DNA of 64,000 bases from Tabrizicola fusiformis (GTDB taxonomy: Bacteria; Pseudomonadota; Alphaproteobacteria; Rhodobacterales; Rhodobacteraceae), in the NCBI RefSeq assembly GCF_013328815.1, contig NZ_JABUHN010000012.1, positions 40,658 through 104,657 of the forward strand. The letters run 5' to 3'. The notes beneath the pieces were generated by a model that was not told the DNA's origin, searched no databases, and saw only the letters and a list, made by a program, of their open reading frames with translations. A program made the position numbers and the translations under genes. Positions within the stretch are counted from its first letter, which is position 1, and every line of letters starts with the position of its first letter. Below, piece by piece: positions 1 to 11,613 of the stretch.

Positions 1-30
1 ATCAAGGGGCAGGCGGGGGTCGAGTTCTGA
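1..30 (+). CDS. 3' end of an upstream gene (partial)
   Basis: Reading from base 1 gives nine codons (IKGQAGVEF) and a TGA at 28-30, followed by a repeat-bearing intergenic stretch. This fits the tail of a gene that starts outside the window. Its place before cobQ would suit another cobalamin gene, but nine residues are too few to identify it. It could also be a chance open frame. Confidence 0.3.
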   Translation: MKGQAGVEF

Positions 31-75
31 TGCCGGAACGCAGGCGGAGCCCCCGGGGCGCTGCCCCGGACCCCG

Positions 76-270
76 GGATATTTGGGCCAAGATGAAATCA
101 ACGAAATGTTAACCGAATCGTCCCACGAAAATGGAGCGGCACAGGGAGGGATCCCGATGACCGCCCAAGGTGAAAGCACCGCGTCTCCCCCGTGCAAACG
201 GCCCGAGGCGCGGTGCCGTTTTGAGGGCACCGGCAATTTCATCTTGGCGATAAATATCCCCGCCGGAGGC
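76..270. repeat. Inverted pair of short intergenic repeats
   Basis: Bases 76-98 carry ggatatttgggccaagatga. Bases 236-270 carry the same unit in reverse (atttcatcttgg, a 4-base variation, then aaatatccccgccggaggc). A third copy lies at 59061-59092, after puuD. The stretch 31-302 contains no convincing gene: a 74-codon TTG-started frame covers it but has no recognisable features. The pair probably belongs to a dispersed intergenic repeat family, and the two arms could form a large hairpin before cobQ. Confidence 0.6.
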
Positions 271-302
271 TCCCGCAGGGTCAGCGGCGCAGGGGCCGGG
301 GC

Positions 303-1751
303 ATGAAGGCGCTGATGATCCAGGGCTGCGGCTCGAATGTCGGCAAGTCGATGCTGGTGGCGGGGCTGTGCCGGGCGGCGCGGCGGCGGGGCATATTGGT
401 GGCGCCGTTCAAGCCGCAGAACATGTCGAACAATGCCGCCGTGACGGCGGATGGCGGCGAGATCGGGCGAGCGCAGGCGTTGCAGGCCATGGCTTGCGGG
501 CTTGAGCCGGTGGTGGATATGAACCCGGTGCTGCTCAAGCCCGAAAGCGAGATGGGCGCGCAGGTTGTGGTGCAGGGGCGGCGCCTCACCACGACCCGGG
601 CGCGCGATTATGCGGCGCTGAAGCCGCAGCTTCTGGGGGCGGTGCTGGAGAGTTTCCAGCGTCTGAAGGGCGCATATGATCTGGTGATCGTGGAGGGGGC
701 GGGCAGTCCGGCAGAGGTGAACCTGCGGGCGGGTGACATTGCCAATATGGGTTTCGCCCGGGCGGCGGCGGTGCCGGTGGTTCTGGCGGGGGATATCGAC
801 CGGGGTGGGGTGATTGCGCAGCTCGTCGGCACGCAGGCGGTGATGGAGCCGGGCGATGCCGCCATGGTGGCGGGTTTCCTGATCAACAAGTTCCGCGGCG
901 ACCCGCGGTTGTTCGACGACGGTTATCACCTGATCGGCGCGCGGACAGGCTGGCGCGGTTTTGGCGTGGTGCCGTGGTTCGCGCAGGCGCATCTTCTGCC
1001 GGCCGAGGATGCGCTCGACATCGCGGCATCTCCGCAGAGGGCGGGGGCGGTGACGGTGGCCTGCCTGACCTTTTCGCGCATTGCGAATTTCGACGATCTC
1101 GACCCGCTCAAGGCCGAGCCGGGGGTGAACCTTGTCATGGTGCGTCCGGGAGAGGCCATTCCGGGCGAGGCGCGGCTGGTCATTCTGCCTGGGTCGAAAT
1201 CGACGCGGGGCGATCTGGCGTTTCTGCGGGCGCAGGGCTGGGACGTCGATCTTGCGGCGCATGTGCGGCGGGGCGGCCATGTGCTGGGCATTTGTGGTGG
1301 CTATCAGATGCTGGGGCGTGTCGTGGCCGATCCGCAGGGGATCGAGGGGCCGGCTGGTGAGACGGCGGGGCTTGGCCTGCTCGACATCGCAACGGTGATG
1401 ACGCCGGACAAGCGCCTGTCGCGGGTAAGTGCCCGTCATGTGGACTCTGGCCTGCCGGTAGAGGGATATGAAATCCATATCGGGCAAAGCCATGGTCCTG
1501 ATTGCGCCCGGCCTTTCGCGCAGATCGAAGGGCGCAACGAAGGTGCGGTCAGTGCGAGTGGCCGGATCATGGGCAGCTATCTGCACGGGCTGTTCCTGTC
1601 GGACGCCTTTCGTGCCGCGTTTCTGGCAGGCTTGGGCATTGCCGCCGCCCCGCGCCGCCATGGCGCAGAGGTGGAGGCGGTGCTGGACGCGCTTGCCGCG
1701 CATCTTGAGGCGCATCTGGATGTGCCGGGGCTTTTGGCGCTGGCGCGTTAG
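303..1751 (+). CDS. cobQ: Cobyric acid synthase CobQ
   Basis: Cytoplasmic ATP- and glutamine-dependent amidotransferase that amidates four side-chain carboxylates of adenosyl-cobyrinic acid a,c-diamide to give cobyric acid. The 482-residue length is normal for the family. The N-terminal dethiobiotin-synthetase-like domain begins [12 protein letters not shown] (phosphate loop, residues 6-17) and continues with the family segment [10 protein letters not shown]. The C-terminal class I glutaminase domain has its nucleophile in [10 protein letters not shown] (Cys331) and its histidine in SYLHGLF (His428). The ATG at 303 gives the canonical start. The gene converges on cobC with a 4-bp overlap of the 3' ends. 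No riboswitch was seen upstream. Confidence 0.95.
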   Translation: MKALMIQGCGSNVGKSMLVAGLCRAARRRGILVAPFKPQNMSNNAAVTADGGEIGRAQALQAMACGLEPVVDMNPVLLKPESEMGAQVVVQGRRLTTTRARDYAALKPQLLGAVLESFQRLKGAYDLVIVEGAGSPAEVNLRAGDIANMGFARAAAVPVVLAGDIDRGGVIAQLVGTQAVMEPGDAAMVAGFLINKFRGDPRLFDDGYHLIGARTGWRGFGVVPWFAQAHLLPAEDALDIAASPQRAGAVTVACLTFSRIANFDDLDPLKAEPGVNLVMVRPGEAIPGEARLVILPGSKSTRGDLAFLRAQGWDVDLAAHVRRGGHVLGICGGYQMLGRVVADPQGIEGPAGETAGLGLLDIATVMTPDKRLSRVSARHVDSGLPVEGYEIHIGQSHGPDCARPFAQIEGRNEGAVSASGRIMGSYLHGLFLSDAFRAAFLAGLGIAAAPRRHGAEVEAVLDALAAHLEAHLDVPGLLALAR

Positions 1752-2719
1752 GCCGGGGCTTGCAGCGCCTCTTGCAGGCGCTGCCATTCCGGTTCCGGCC
1801 CCGGCAGACCAAGGCGCAGGAAGGTGTCGGACCATGGGAAGATCCGGCTCCAGATATGATGCCTTGCCAGCCGGTCTTGCGCGGCGGCGGCATCGCCGGT
1901 GTCATAAAGCCGGAAGAGCGCGCATCCCCCCGCCAGCCGCCAGCCCGCGGTGATGGCCAGCGTATCGGCCCTTGCGGCATCGGCGGCCAGTTGCCGCCGC
2001 ATCGCCGTGGCCCAGCCATGATCGGCCAGCGCGCGGATGCCGATCCCGAGCGCGGGGCCGGAAACCGGCCAAGGCCCGGCCCCTTGCGCCAGCGCCGCAA
2101 TCTCGGCCGCGGCGCCAAAGGCAAAGCCCAGCCGCAGGCCGGCCAGCCCATAGAACTTGCCGAAAGACCGCAGCACGAGAAGGCCCGGCCCCCCGGCATG
2201 GGGCAGCAGCGAAAGCGCGGGCGTCACATCGCCAAAGCTTTCATCCACCACCAGAAGGCCGACCTCGCGCGACAGGTCCAGCAGTTCTTCGGGGGCAAAG
2301 CTTTGGCCATCGGGGTTGTTGGGATTGACCACCACGGCAAGATCGGCGCCGCGCAGATCGTCCAGCCTGCGGCCCGGACGGATGTGCCAGCCCTCCTGCG
2401 CAAGGCAGGCGGCATGTTCGTTGTAGGTCGGGGTCAGAACGGCGGCGGTTCCTGCCGGGCGCAGCCGGGGCACAAGCTGGATCGCCGACTGTGCCCCGGC
2501 CAGAGAAACCCCCTCGGCGGTGCTGGTCACGCCCCAGGTGGCGCGGGCCTGTCGCAGCAGGTCGGTTTGCAGGGTTTTGGTCGGCAGGTTGCGCCAGAGG
2601 TCGGCAGGCAGATCGGGCAGCGGCCAGGGGCGGCGGTTGATGCCGGTGGACAGGTCGATCCAGTCGCCCGCGCCGTGCCGCGCCATCGCCTGATCCAGAT
2701 TGCCGCCGTGATCGCGCAT
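1748..2719 (-). CDS. cobC: Threonine-phosphate decarboxylase (PLP enzyme)
   Basis: A fold-type I PLP enzyme of 323 residues, called CobC in the aerobic pathway (CobD in Salmonella). It decarboxylates L-threonine-O-3-phosphate to (R)-1-amino-2-propanol phosphate, the arm that joins the corrin ring to the lower ligand. Visible motifs: [11 protein letters not shown] near the N terminus, VVNPNNPDG (cofactor and substrate pocket), VVDESFGD, and the PLP lysine in [15 protein letters not shown]. It lies 17 bp after bluE, which makes its likely substrate, so bluB-bluE-cobC reads as one operon behind the riboswitch at 4284-4448. The aminotransferase-like fold alone could mean histidinol-phosphate aminotransferase, but the neighbours favour CobC. 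Confidence 0.9.
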   Translation of the reverse strand: MRDHGGNLDQAMARHGAGDWIDLSTGINRRPWPLPDLPADLWRNLPTKTLQTDLLRQARATWGVTSTAEGVSLAGAQSAIQLVPRLRPAGTAAVLTPTYNEHAACLAQEGWHIRPGRRLDDLRGADLAVVVNPNNPDGQSFAPEELLDLSREVGLLVVDESFGDVTPALSLLPHAGGPGLLVLRSFGKFYGLAGLRLGFAFGAAAEIAALAQGAGPWPVSGPALGIGIRALADHGWATAMRRQLAADAARADTLAITAGWRLAGGCALFRLYDTGDAAAAQDRLARHHIWSRIFPWSDTFLRLGLPGPEPEWQRLQEALQAPA

Positions 2720-2736
2720 CGTCTTGCCCTTTGCCG

Positions 2737-4480
<1,744 letters not shown>

Positions 4481-5320
4481 TCATTGCGCAAGGGGCGCAA
4501 GCATTTCCAGAAATTCGGGCACGCTCCGCGGCATCGGCGCCCCTGCCGGGCAAAGCCCGCGCTGGCGTGCGCCAAGCCACAAATCGACCACGACAGGCGG
4601 GCGCAGCCCCGCCCCGGCCAGCAGGTTCGCATCGGCCAGAACCGTCTCGGCCCCCGCCTGTGCCAGAACCGCGCCGTTGCGAAACAGCGCCACATCATCG
4701 GCCAGCAGCAGGGCCAGCTCGATGTCATGGGTCGAAAACACCAGCGTCATTCCCCCCCGGGCAAGGTCGTGCAGAAGGGTGATCAGTTGATCTGCCGCCG
4801 TCCGGTCAAGCCCGGCGGTCGGCTCGTCCAGCAGCAGGATTTCCGGCTGCATCGCCACTGCGCCTGCGATGGCCACGCGCTTCTTCTGCCCGCCCGAAAG
4901 CATATGTGTGGGCCGGTCTGCCAGATCGGCGATCCCGAGGGCTTGCAGCGCCCCTTGCACGCGCGCCGCCGCCTCGGCCCCGGTCAGACCCTGATTGAGC
5001 GGGCCGAAGGACACATCCTCGGCCACGGTCGCGGCAAAGATCTGATCGTCGGCATCCTGAAGCACCAGCGCCACCCGGCTGCGCCATGCGATCAGCCCCC
5101 GGCGGGTGTAGTCGCCCGGCTGACCCGCCAGCAGAACCCCGCCCCGGTCCGGGCGGAGTGATCCGTTCAGATGCAGAAGCAGCGTGGATTTGCCCGCGCC
5201 GTTCGGCCCCAGAATGGCCAGCTTGCGTCCGGCCGTTATCTTCAGGTCCAGCCGCCGCAGGGCCGGCACCCCGCCCGGATAGGAATAGTCCAGCCCGGTT
5301 GCCGACAGGATTGCACTCAC
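4481..5320 (-). CDS. cbiO: Cobalt ECF/ABC transporter ATPase CbiO
   Basis: Energising ATPase of the CbiMNQO cobalt transporter, 279 residues. Walker A is LGPNGAGKST, the signature is LSGGQKKRVAIAGA, Walker B is ILLLDEPTAGLD, and the H-loop is FSTHDIELA. It starts with GTG at 5320, overlapping the cbiQ stop as GTGA, so the two are translationally coupled. Last gene of the cbiM-N-Q-O operon; its 3' end abuts the bluB riboswitch. Confidence 0.94.
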   Translation of the reverse strand: MSAILSATGLDYSYPGGVPALRRLDLKITAGRKLAILGPNGAGKSTLLLHLNGSLRPDRGGVLLAGQPGDYTRRGLIAWRSRVALVLQDADDQIFAATVAEDVSFGPLNQGLTGAEAAARVQGALQALGIADLADRPTHMLSGGQKKRVAIAGAVAMQPEILLLDEPTAGLDRTAADQLITLLHDLARGGMTLVFSTHDIELALLLADDVALFRNGAVLAQAGAETVLADANLLAGAGLRPPVVVDLWLGARQRGLCPAGAPMPRSVPEFLEMLAPLAQ

Positions 5321-6051
5321 AGCACGCCCCCCAGCAGCAGGATTGTGCCCTGCACCACCAGGACCAGCGCGATCATCGGGCGCGACAGCGCGACGGGGGC
5401 GGACAGCACCCGCATCTCACCTTGCCAACCGCGGGCGGCAAGACCCGTCTCCAGCCGCCGCGCTCGGGCGAGGGCCCGGGGCAGGAGGTTGGCAATCACC
5501 ATCGCCGTTGACCGCAGCCAGCGGCGGCGGCTGGAATGGCCCAGCCGGGCGCGCTGGGCGGCAGTCATCGCCACCGCTTCCTCCGCGATCAGGAAAACAA
5601 AGCGATAGGTCAAAAGCGCCAGTTCCACGATTTCCGCCGGAACCCGCAGCCGCCGCAGCCCGGAGATCAGCTCGGCCGCGGGGGTAGTGAAGGCCAGAAA
5701 CATCAGGCAGAAGGTTGCCGCCATCGCCCGCAGACACAAAAACGCCGCCCGCTCGGCCCCGCCGGCGGCAAGGGCGATGCCGTCGGCGCCGACCTGCACC
5801 ATCAGCATCAGCGCGCCGGTCGCCAGAAAGCCCAAGGGCAGTGCAACCGCCGCCAGCCAGAGCCGCAGCGGCACCCGTGCCCCGGCAAAGGTAAAGCCCA
5901 GAACCGCAAGGCCGGACAACGCCGCCCCCGGCCAGGGCGGCAGACCGACTGCCAGTGCCAGAAATCCCAGACCGATCAGCGCCTTTTCGGCAAGCGCCCG
6001 GTGCCGCCAGCGGTTCAGGCTGGCGGCCCGGTCCAATGTTGTGACCGACAT
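5317..6051 (-). CDS. cbiQ: Cobalt ECF transporter transmembrane protein CbiQ
   Basis: Integral membrane T component coupling CbiO to the cobalt-binding CbiM, 244 residues from the start MSVTTLD at 6051. At least four hydrophobic stretches are visible (for example ALIGLGFLALAVGLPPW and LWLAAVALPLGFLATGALML). The T-component coupling-helix motif appears in AQRARLGHSSRRRWLRSTA. The start was chosen because it lies 1 bp beyond the cbiN stop; the open frame extends 25 codons further, inside cbiN. Confidence 0.92.
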   Translation of the reverse strand: MSVTTLDRAASLNRWRHRALAEKALIGLGFLALAVGLPPWPGAALSGLAVLGFTFAGARVPLRLWLAAVALPLGFLATGALMLMVQVGADGIALAAGGAERAAFLCLRAMAATFCLMFLAFTTPAAELISGLRRLRVPAEIVELALLTYRFVFLIAEEAVAMTAAQRARLGHSSRRRWLRSTAMVIANLLPRALARARRLETGLAARGWQGEMRVLSAPVALSRPMIALVLVVQGTILLLGGVL

Positions 6052-6052
6052 G

Positions 6053-6352
6053 TCAGGGCAGGGTCCGCGGCGGGGTTTCCTCGCCCCCGGTCGTGGACCG
6101 GCGCCCGCGCGCGCGGCCGATGGCATAGCCGATCACCAGCGCCCCAAGGGCCGCCTGAAGCGCGAAAAACAGACCTTCAACCTCGCCGCTCGGCGGCGTC
6201 CAGATCGGCTGGAACCAGGGGGCAAAGCCTTCGGTCGCCTCGACGAGGGCGGCGGCCTGACCATCGGCCCCGCCGAATTCGCCGCCCATCAACAGCGGAA
6301 TGACCACGATCAGGGCCACACCCAGAAGCATCCATGCAGAGCGTTTCGACAT
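6053..6352 (-). CDS. cbiN: Cobalt transport protein CbiN
   Basis: Small auxiliary subunit of the cobalt importer, 99 residues. An N-terminal membrane helix (AWMLLGVALIVVIPLLMGG) is followed by a periplasmic segment containing ATEGFAPWFQPIWTPPSGEVE and a second helix (LFFALQAALGALVIGYAIG). This two-helix design with the FAPWF...PIW...PSGEVE loop is typical of CbiN. The start ATG overlaps the cbiM stop as TGATG. Confidence 0.92.
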   Translation of the reverse strand: MSKRSAWMLLGVALIVVIPLLMGGEFGGADGQAAALVEATEGFAPWFQPIWTPPSGEVEGLFFALQAALGALVIGYAIGRARGRRSTTGGEETPPRTLP

Positions 6353-7020
6353 CACTTGCCCTCTCCGGCCAGCAGGGAAATCCGGTTCTGATCGCGGGTC
6401 TTGCCCGAAAGCGCCTCGATCACCACCACGGTCAGCAACCCTTCGGCAATCGCCAGCGGCACCTGGGTGATGGCAAAGATGCCTCCGAATTTGAGCGCGG
6501 CCCCGACAAAGCCGGAAACCGGATCGGGATAGGCCAGCGCCAGTTGCAGCGAGGTGAAGACATAGGTGGCCAGATCGCCGAGGGCGGCCGCAAGGAACAC
6601 CGAAACCGCAAAGGAAAGCCCGATCCTTCCGGCCAGTTTCCACACGCCATAGGCCACCCAGGGGCCGACGATGGCCATGGAAAAGGTATTGGCGCCCAGC
6701 GTCGTCAGCCCGCCATGGGCAAGCAGCAGCGCCTGAAACAGCAGCACGATCACCCCCAGCACCGCCATCACCGAAGGCCCGAAGACGATCGCCCCCAACC
6801 CGGTCCCCGTCGGATGCGAGCATGAGCCGGTCACCGAAGGGATTTTGAGCGCTGACAGCACGAAGGCAAAGGCGCCCGAGGCCGCCAGCGTCATGCGCGC
6901 TTCGGGTTTGTCCCGCACGATCCTGCGGATGCGCAGGGCCCCCGCGACGACAAAGGGTGCCGAGACGGCAGACCATCCCAAGGCATGGGTTACGGGCAGA
7001 AAGCCCTCCATGATGTGCAT
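6352..7020 (-). CDS. cbiM: Cobalt ECF transporter S component CbiM
   Basis: Membrane S component that binds cobalt, 222 residues. It starts MHIMEGFLP, where the invariant N-terminal Met and His (residues 1-2) form the metal site together with a conserved histidine (here in [17 protein letters not shown]). Six or so hydrophobic segments follow. The start at 7020 was preferred over the 5-codon-longer frame because it gives this N terminus and has a GGAAGGATC ribosome site. First gene of cbiMNQO, 80 bp downstream of a cobalamin riboswitch. Confidence 0.95.
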   Translation of the reverse strand: MHIMEGFLPVTHALGWSAVSAPFVVAGALRIRRIVRDKPEARMTLAASGAFAFVLSALKIPSVTGSCSHPTGTGLGAIVFGPSVMAVLGVIVLLFQALLLAHGGLTTLGANTFSMAIVGPWVAYGVWKLAGRIGLSFAVSVFLAAALGDLATYVFTSLQLALAYPDPVSGFVGAALKFGGIFAITQVPLAIAEGLLTVVVIEALSGKTRDQNRISLLAGEGK

Positions 7021-7100
7021 GTTTGATCCTTCCACATCAGACGCGCTGCTATCGAAAGACCCAAGGACACCCCGCCCCGGACGGCTTGCAGCACTTTAGC

Positions 7101-7300
7101 GATGGCAGGTCTCCTGACTTGCGGGTCGTTGCACCCCGGTCGCCTTCCCGGCTGTTGACCCCGTGGACAGGGGGCAGCCAGTGGCATTTGACCGAAGCCT
7201 CGCCGCTCACAGTTGCGGGGGCAGTCACGGATTCGGCCCCTGATGGGTAATCCTCACCGTGTTCCCTTTTCATCCCATGGCATTGGGAACCATCGCGGGC
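7101..7300 (-). promoter_or_regulatory. Cobalamin riboswitch before cbiM
   Basis: On the minus strand the leader shows a near-textbook order of blocks: GGGAACACGGTGAGGATTA, then CCCCCGCAACTGTGAG, AAATGCCACTGGC, CAGCCGGGAAGGCG, and the B12 box CAAGTCAGGAGACCTGCC at 7103-7120. It ends about 80 bp before cbiM and should repress cobalt uptake when adenosylcobalamin is plentiful. It accounts for most of the gene-free stretch 7021-7390. Confidence 0.95.
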
Positions 7301-7390
7301 AGCTAACCGCCCGGGGTGGGGCTTGTCAATCGGCGGCGAAGGCGGCGGCATCCGCCGCCCCGCCTGCTCCCCCGCCTGCCCGGTGGGCGG

Positions 7391-7744
7391 CTATTTGAGC
7401 TTGATGCAGAAATGCTTTCTGACGGGCTGTTCGACGGTCCATGTGCCTTTGAACGACGGTTCGACCACAAAGGCATCGCCGGGGCGCAGGGTGACCGGGC
7501 TGCCGCCATCGGGGGTGATGGTGATCTGCCCCTCGATCAGATGCACGAATTCATAGAATTTGTAGCTGGCATGCCAGGTGCCTGTCGTGGCCTCCCAGGT
7601 GCCGCTGATCACGCTGCCGTCAAGCGAGGTGTGCTGCACCCAAGTCTTCATGGTCGGGTTGCCCTCGACCTTGGTCCAGCCTTCAAGATCGGTCAGCATC
7701 GGCTCGGGCCCCGGTGCGGGAAAGCGGAAAACCGTGTCGCTCAT
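7391..7744 (-). CDS. Small cupin-domain protein
   Basis: 117 residues forming one cupin barrel. The second half has the features of the ureidoglycine-aminohydrolase/DUF861-type cupins: YKFYEFVHLIEGQITITPDGGSPVTLRPGDAFVVEPSFKG read in pieces (YEFVHLIEGQITIT, then LRPGDAFVVEPSFKGTW). The usual metal-binding pattern is thin: a His in EFVHLIEG and an acidic residue in the second motif, but no full HxH. The start at 7744 (MSDTVF) has AGGAAGGA upstream. It may bind a metabolite or metal, but no substrate can be named. It lies alone between the cbiM leader and a divergent GNAT gene. Confidence 0.75.
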   Translation of the reverse strand: MSDTVFRFPAPGPEPMLTDLEGWTKVEGNPTMKTWVQHTSLDGSVISGTWEATTGTWHASYKFYEFVHLIEGQITITPDGGSPVTLRPGDAFVVEPSFKGTWTVEQPVRKHFCIKLK

Positions 7745-7899
7745 GTCAGTCCTTCCTGAGTGTCGCTTGGTCATAGTGCCGTGGTAGGCCCGCGACGGCA
7801 GGCTGACAAGGGCCGTAAGCGCCGCAACGAAGGACTGCCCAAGCCCGGTGGGATCGTCTATGCCTGCGGCTGGCAGCGACAGGCAGGGAAAGGGCGACC

Positions 7900-8475
7900 A
7901 TGTTGATCCGTGAGGCAAAAGTATCGGACGCGGAACATCTGGTCCGCTTCATCAATATGGCGGCGGATGATCTGCCGCTGCATTTCTGGAAGAAATCCGT
8001 CGGCGCCGGGGGCGATCCGCTGGCCCTGGGCCGGGAACGCGCGGCGCGCGAAACCGGCAGCTTTTCCTATCGCAACGCCTGGCTGGCCGAGCTGGAGGGC
8101 GCGGTTGCGGCCTGCCTCCTGGGCTATCCGGCCGATGCCACACCGGGGCCGATCGACCCCGGAACGCCGGCGATTTTTGTGCCCCTGCTGGAGCTTGAGG
8201 CGCTGGCACCGGGGACGTGGTATCTCAACGTGCTGGCAACTTATGCGCCGTTTCGCGGCAGGGGCTGTGGCCATGCCCTTCTGGCCCATGCCGAAGAGGT
8301 GGCCCGGCGCGGCGGGCATCCTGCCATCAGCCTGATCGCCGCCGACACCCATGTCGAGGCGCTGCGGCTTTACCGGGCCAAGGGCTATGGCGAGGTGGCG
8401 CGCCGCCCGGTCGTCAAAGAGGATTGGCAGGTCGATGCCGGGGAATGGATTCTGTTCACCAAACCCGTGGGGTGA
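7900..8475 (+). CDS. GNAT-family N-acetyltransferase
   Basis: 191-residue cytoplasmic acetyl-CoA-dependent acetyltransferase. The N-terminal MLIREAKVSDAEHLVRFI is the usual first strand and helix. The acetyl-CoA pyrophosphate-binding segment is YAPFRGRGCGHALLAHAEE (pattern Q/RxxGxG/A) around residues 117-135. The C terminus has the typical EALRLYRAKGYGEVARR. The acceptor substrate is unknown. Divergent from the cupin gene and convergent with ssuD (15-bp gap). Confidence 0.88.
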   Translation: MLIREAKVSDAEHLVRFINMAADDLPLHFWKKSVGAGGDPLALGRERAARETGSFSYRNAWLAELEGAVAACLLGYPADATPGPIDPGTPAIFVPLLELEALAPGTWYLNVLATYAPFRGRGCGHALLAHAEEVARRGGHPAISLIAADTHVEALRLYRAKGYGEVARRPVVKEDWQVDAGEWILFTKPVG

Positions 8476-8490
8476 GGTCCGCCTCGGGCT

Positions 8491-9654
8491 TTACCCCGGG
8501 GTCTGGACGTTGCCGCCATGCCCGCCGCCGCCAAACACCTGCCGCTGCCCGAACGAAGAGCGCAGCGGCGGTCTGGGTGCCGCGATGCCGATTTCGGGGA
8601 AGAGCAGTTCGGCCACGCGGTAAGCCTCTTCCAGATGCGGATAGCCCGAGGCGATGACGGTATCTATCCCCAGCGCCTGATACTCGCGCAGCCGCGCCGC
8701 CACCGTCGCGGGAGAGCCGACCAGCGCGGTGCCCGCGCCCGACCGCACAAGGCCCACCCCGGCCCAGAGGTTGGGCGACACTTCAAGCCGGTCGCGGCGG
8801 CCCCCGTGCAGGCGGCGCATCCGTTCCTGACCGACGGAATCCGACTGGCTGCGCTGCACCTCTTGCGCTGCGGTGATGGTTTCATCGAACAGATGCGAGA
8901 TCAGCCGGTCGGCGGCGGCCCACGCCTCTTCGTCCGTCTCGCGGACGATGAAATGCAGCCGGATGCCAAAGGTCACCTCGCGCCCGTGGGCGGCGGCCGA
9001 TTTGCGCACGGCGTCGATCTTTTCGGCCACCTGCGCCGGGGGTTCGCCCCATGTCAGATATTTCTCGACCCGGCCCCCGGCAAAATCATGCGCAGCCCCG
9101 GACGAGCCGCCGAAATACAAGGGCGGGCGGGGCCTCTGAACCGGGGGCAGGCCAAGGCGGGCGTGATGGGCCTTGATATGCTTGCCGTCCAGATGGGCGT
9201 GGCCGGTTTCCAGAAGCCCGTTGAACACGTCGAAGAATTCCTGTGCATGGTCATAGCGTTCGTCATGCGGCAGGAAGATGCCGTCGCCCGCCAGTTCCTG
9301 CGCGCTGCCCCCCACCACGATGTTCAGCAAAAGCCGCCCCCGCGACAGCCGGTCCAGCGTTGAGGCAAGCCGCGCGTAATAGGCGGGTGTGGCGGTGCCG
9401 GGCCGCACCGCCACCAGAAACTTCAGCCGCTCGGTATAGGCGGCCAGATGGGCGGCCAGCAGAAAAGACTCTTCGCAGGCAACGCTGGTGGGGATCAGCA
9501 CGCCGGAATAGCCCAGCCGGTCGGCCGCCTGCGCGATCTCACGGTAGTAATCCGGGTCGCCGTCGCGGCTGAGAAAATCGGTTCCCAGATAGCTGCCGTC
9601 GCCGGAGGAGGGGATGAACCACAGGAAATCAAGCGGTTTGTCGATGCTGGTCAT
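8491..9654 (-). CDS. ssuD: FMNH2-dependent alkanesulfonate monooxygenase SsuD
   Basis: Bacterial-luciferase-like TIM-barrel flavoenzyme, 387 residues (E. coli SsuD is about 380). It cleaves alkanesulfonates to aldehydes and sulfite using reduced FMN from a separate reductase. Family segments: [73 protein letters not shown], and [22 protein letters not shown]. The start at 9654 was chosen over a 6-codon-longer frame since it follows the ssuB stop by 14 bp. It is the last gene of ssuC-A-B-D; the matching FMN reductase is probably the one at 37410-37961. Confidence 0.9.
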   Translation of the reverse strand: MTSIDKPLDFLWFIPSSGDGSYLGTDFLSRDGDPDYYREIAQAADRLGYSGVLIPTSVACEESFLLAAHLAAYTERLKFLVAVRPGTATPAYYARLASTLDRLSRGRLLLNIVVGGSAQELAGDGIFLPHDERYDHAQEFFDVFNGLLETGHAHLDGKHIKAHHARLGLPPVQRPRPPLYFGGSSGAAHDFAGGRVEKYLTWGEPPAQVAEKIDAVRKSAAAHGREVTFGIRLHFIVRETDEEAWAAADRLISHLFDETITAAQEVQRSQSDSVGQERMRRLHGGRRDRLEVSPNLWAGVGLVRSGAGTALVGSPATVAARLREYQALGIDTVIASGYPHLEEAYRVAELLFPEIGIAAPRPPLRSSFGQRQVFGGGGHGGNVQTPG

Positions 9655-9668
9655 GGTCTGTCTTCGTC

Positions 9669-10499
9669 TCAATGTGCCGCGGCAACGGCAACACGTTCTT
9701 GCGCCTCGGCCTTGCGGTATTCGTCATGCAGCAGTTCCCAGATCTGATGCCGCAGGCGGGTGAATTCGGGGGTGCTGCGGGTGTCGTTGCCCGCGCCCCA
9801 GCGATTGGTCAACGGGATGTCCACCACGGTTTTGATCCGGCCTGGCCGCGAACTCATCACCGCGACGCGCTGACCCAGATAGACCGCCTCGTCGATGCCA
9901 TGGGTGATGAAGACGATTGTGGTGCCCGCCGTCTCCCATATCCGCAGCAACTCGTCTTGCAGGATTTCGCGGGTCTGCGCATCCAGCGCGGCAAAGGGTT
10001 CGTCCATCAGCAACACGCCCGGGTCGCAGGCAAGGCTGCGCGCAATCGCCACCCGTTGCTTCATGCCGCCCGAAAGTTCGTGCGGGTAATGGTTGCCGAA
10101 GCCTTCCAGCCCGACAAGTTTCAGGAAATGTCGCGCCTTTTCCGTGCGCTCGCGGGCAGGAAGGCCCTTTGCCTCAAGCCCGAATTCGATGTTTCGGAGC
10201 GCCGTGCGCCATGGCAGCAGGGCATATTGCTGAAACACCACTGCGCGGTCGGGCGAGGGGCCGCTGATCGGCGTGCCGTCGATCAGGACGCGCCCGGACG
10301 AGGGCGCCACCAGCCCCGCAAGGATGTCGAGCAGCGAGGATTTGCCGCAACCCGACGGCCCGACGATGGACAGGAATTCACCCGCCCTGACATCAAGGTT
10401 GATGTCCTCAAGCGCGGTAAAGGTCGCTCCGGCCTTGCCTGCGGCCCCGCGCAGGGGAAAAACCTTGCCGACATTCTGTATCTGGATCGTGCTGCTCAT
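9669..10499 (-). CDS. ssuB: Sulfonate/taurine-type ABC transporter ATPase SsuB
   Basis: 276-residue ATPase of the nitrate/sulfonate/taurine importer family. Walker A is [10 protein letters not shown]-loop [13 protein letters not shown], signature [14 protein letters not shown], Walker [13 protein letters not shown], and H-loop [16 protein letters not shown], with the family end [18 protein letters not shown]. The start MSSTIQ at 10499 has an AGGAAC site. A strong hairpin separates it from ssuA. It powers the permease SsuC. Confidence 0.9.
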   Translation of the reverse strand: MSSTIQIQNVGKVFPLRGAAGKAGATFTALEDINLDVRAGEFLSIVGPSGCGKSSLLDILAGLVAPSSGRVLIDGTPISGPSPDRAVVFQQYALLPWRTALRNIEFGLEAKGLPARERTEKARHFLKLVGLEGFGNHYPHELSGGMKQRVAIARSLACDPGVLLMDEPFAALDAQTREILQDELLRIWETAGTTIVFITHGIDEAVYLGQRVAVMSSRPGRIKTVVDIPLTNRWGAGNDTRSTPEFTRLRHQIWELLHDEYRKAEAQERVAVAAAH

Positions 10500-10522
10500 C
10501 TTGGGTTCCTGCCTGCCAAACA

Positions 10523-10546
10523 CCCCGGCCCGTTTCCGGGCCGGGG
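10523..10546 (-). promoter_or_regulatory. Intercistronic hairpin between ssuA and ssuB
   Basis: A perfect 10-bp GC-rich stem (CCCCGGCCCG and its complement) with a 4-base loop lies in the 54-bp gap after the ssuA stop. It lacks a U-run on the minus strand, so it is unlikely to be a full terminator. Such hairpins often protect the message of the binding-protein gene and lower expression of downstream genes, which would give more SsuA than SsuB. Confidence 0.65.
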
Positions 10547-10553
10547 CAAACCC

Positions 10554-11585
10554 TTAGGAAAGGGCGTTGAATTCGTTGGTGTAGAAATCGGTCGGCTTGT
10601 GCTTGCCCGCCGGAACGATTTCGGCGTCCTCGACCAGCTTGAGCCAGAAGGCGAGGTCTTCCTCGACATGCAGGCCCTTGGCCGCCCATTTCAGGTGGCT
10701 GTAATCGTCCTTGTCATCGCGGTTATAAAGCGCGGGCAGGTATTTCGGATCGAGCTTGCCCCGCTCAAGCCCCAGCTTGATCACCGCCGCAGGATCGGCA
10801 TTGGCAATCTCGGCCGCTTCGGCGATGGCAGAGACATAGCCGCGCACGGTGTCGGGGTTTTCGGCGATGAATTTCTCCGACGCCATGGTGCCGCCGCGCG
10901 TCACGAACCGCCCCGCGATGTCCGAGACGTTGAAAAGCTGGGTGGTCTGCCCCTTACGCGCCAGTTCGATGTCGATCGGCTGATAGACGATCGCCGCATC
11001 AATCCCGCCCTGCAACAGCACCTGTTCGGCCTGTGCCTGCGGCACCGGGACGATTTCATAATCGGCCTTGTTCACCCCATGCTTGCGCAGCCAGTCGGCG
11101 GCGAACCACACGCCCGAGAAGGTGGGCCATTGCGTGCCGATCTTCTTGCCCTTCAGATCTTCGGGCGATTTGATCGGGCCGTCTTTCAGCACGATCAGCC
11201 CTTCGCCCGCGCTGCCGGGGATGAAGGGCAGGGTCGAGGAAACCACCTCTTTCGCCTTCAGCCCCTTGTCATAGACGTTGATGAAATAGGCGTAATCGGC
11301 ATAGGGCGCGAAATCGAGCGCGCCGCTGTCCAAGGCCACGGTGTATTGATCCCAAGGCAGCACGGCCCATTCGATTTCCACGCCATGTTTGGCGAACAGG
11401 CCATTGGCATCGGCCAGTTCGATCAGCTCATAACCGCTGGTCCAGTTGGCATTCAGCGGCGGCACGAAGACGCGCGCCTTGCGAAGGGTGCCGGCGGCGG
11501 CGCGGCGGTTGATCATGGCTGCGGCAAGCGTGCCGCCGACAAGGGCGCCAAACTGGCGACGGGTGGGGGTGAGAAGGTTCGACAT
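10554..11585 (-). CDS. ssuA: Sulfonate-type ABC substrate-binding protein SsuA
   Basis: 343-residue periplasmic binding protein of the NMT1/SsuA group. The N terminus reads TPTRRQFGALVGGTLAAA, a twin-arginine export signal. The mature part has the family segments LIELADANGLFAKHGVEIE, DLKGKKIGTQWPTFSG, and VLLQGGIDAAIVYQPIDIE. It captures an organosulfonate (or a relative such as taurine or an aromatic sulfonate); the ligand cannot be told from sequence. It lies between ssuC and ssuB in one operon. Confidence 0.88.
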   Translation of the reverse strand: MSNLLTPTRRQFGALVGGTLAAAMINRRAAAGTLRKARVFVPPLNANWTSGYELIELADANGLFAKHGVEIEWAVLPWDQYTVALDSGALDFAPYADYAYFINVYDKGLKAKEVVSSTLPFIPGSAGEGLIVLKDGPIKSPEDLKGKKIGTQWPTFSGVWFAADWLRKHGVNKADYEIVPVPQAQAEQVLLQGGIDAAIVYQPIDIELARKGQTTQLFNVSDIAGRFVTRGGTMASEKFIAENPDTVRGYVSAIAEAAEIANADPAAVIKLGLERGKLDPKYLPALYNRDDKDDYSHLKWAAKGLHVEEDLAFWLKLVEDAEIVPAGKHKPTDFYTNEFNALS

Positions 11586-11613
11586 TTCAGGCTCCGTTGG
11601 GATGGGAAGGGGA

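Noticed and set aside
82..306. 74-codon plus-strand frame before cobQ
   Set aside because: TTG start, no ribosome site, and it spans both copies of the intergenic repeat; the sequence has no family features.
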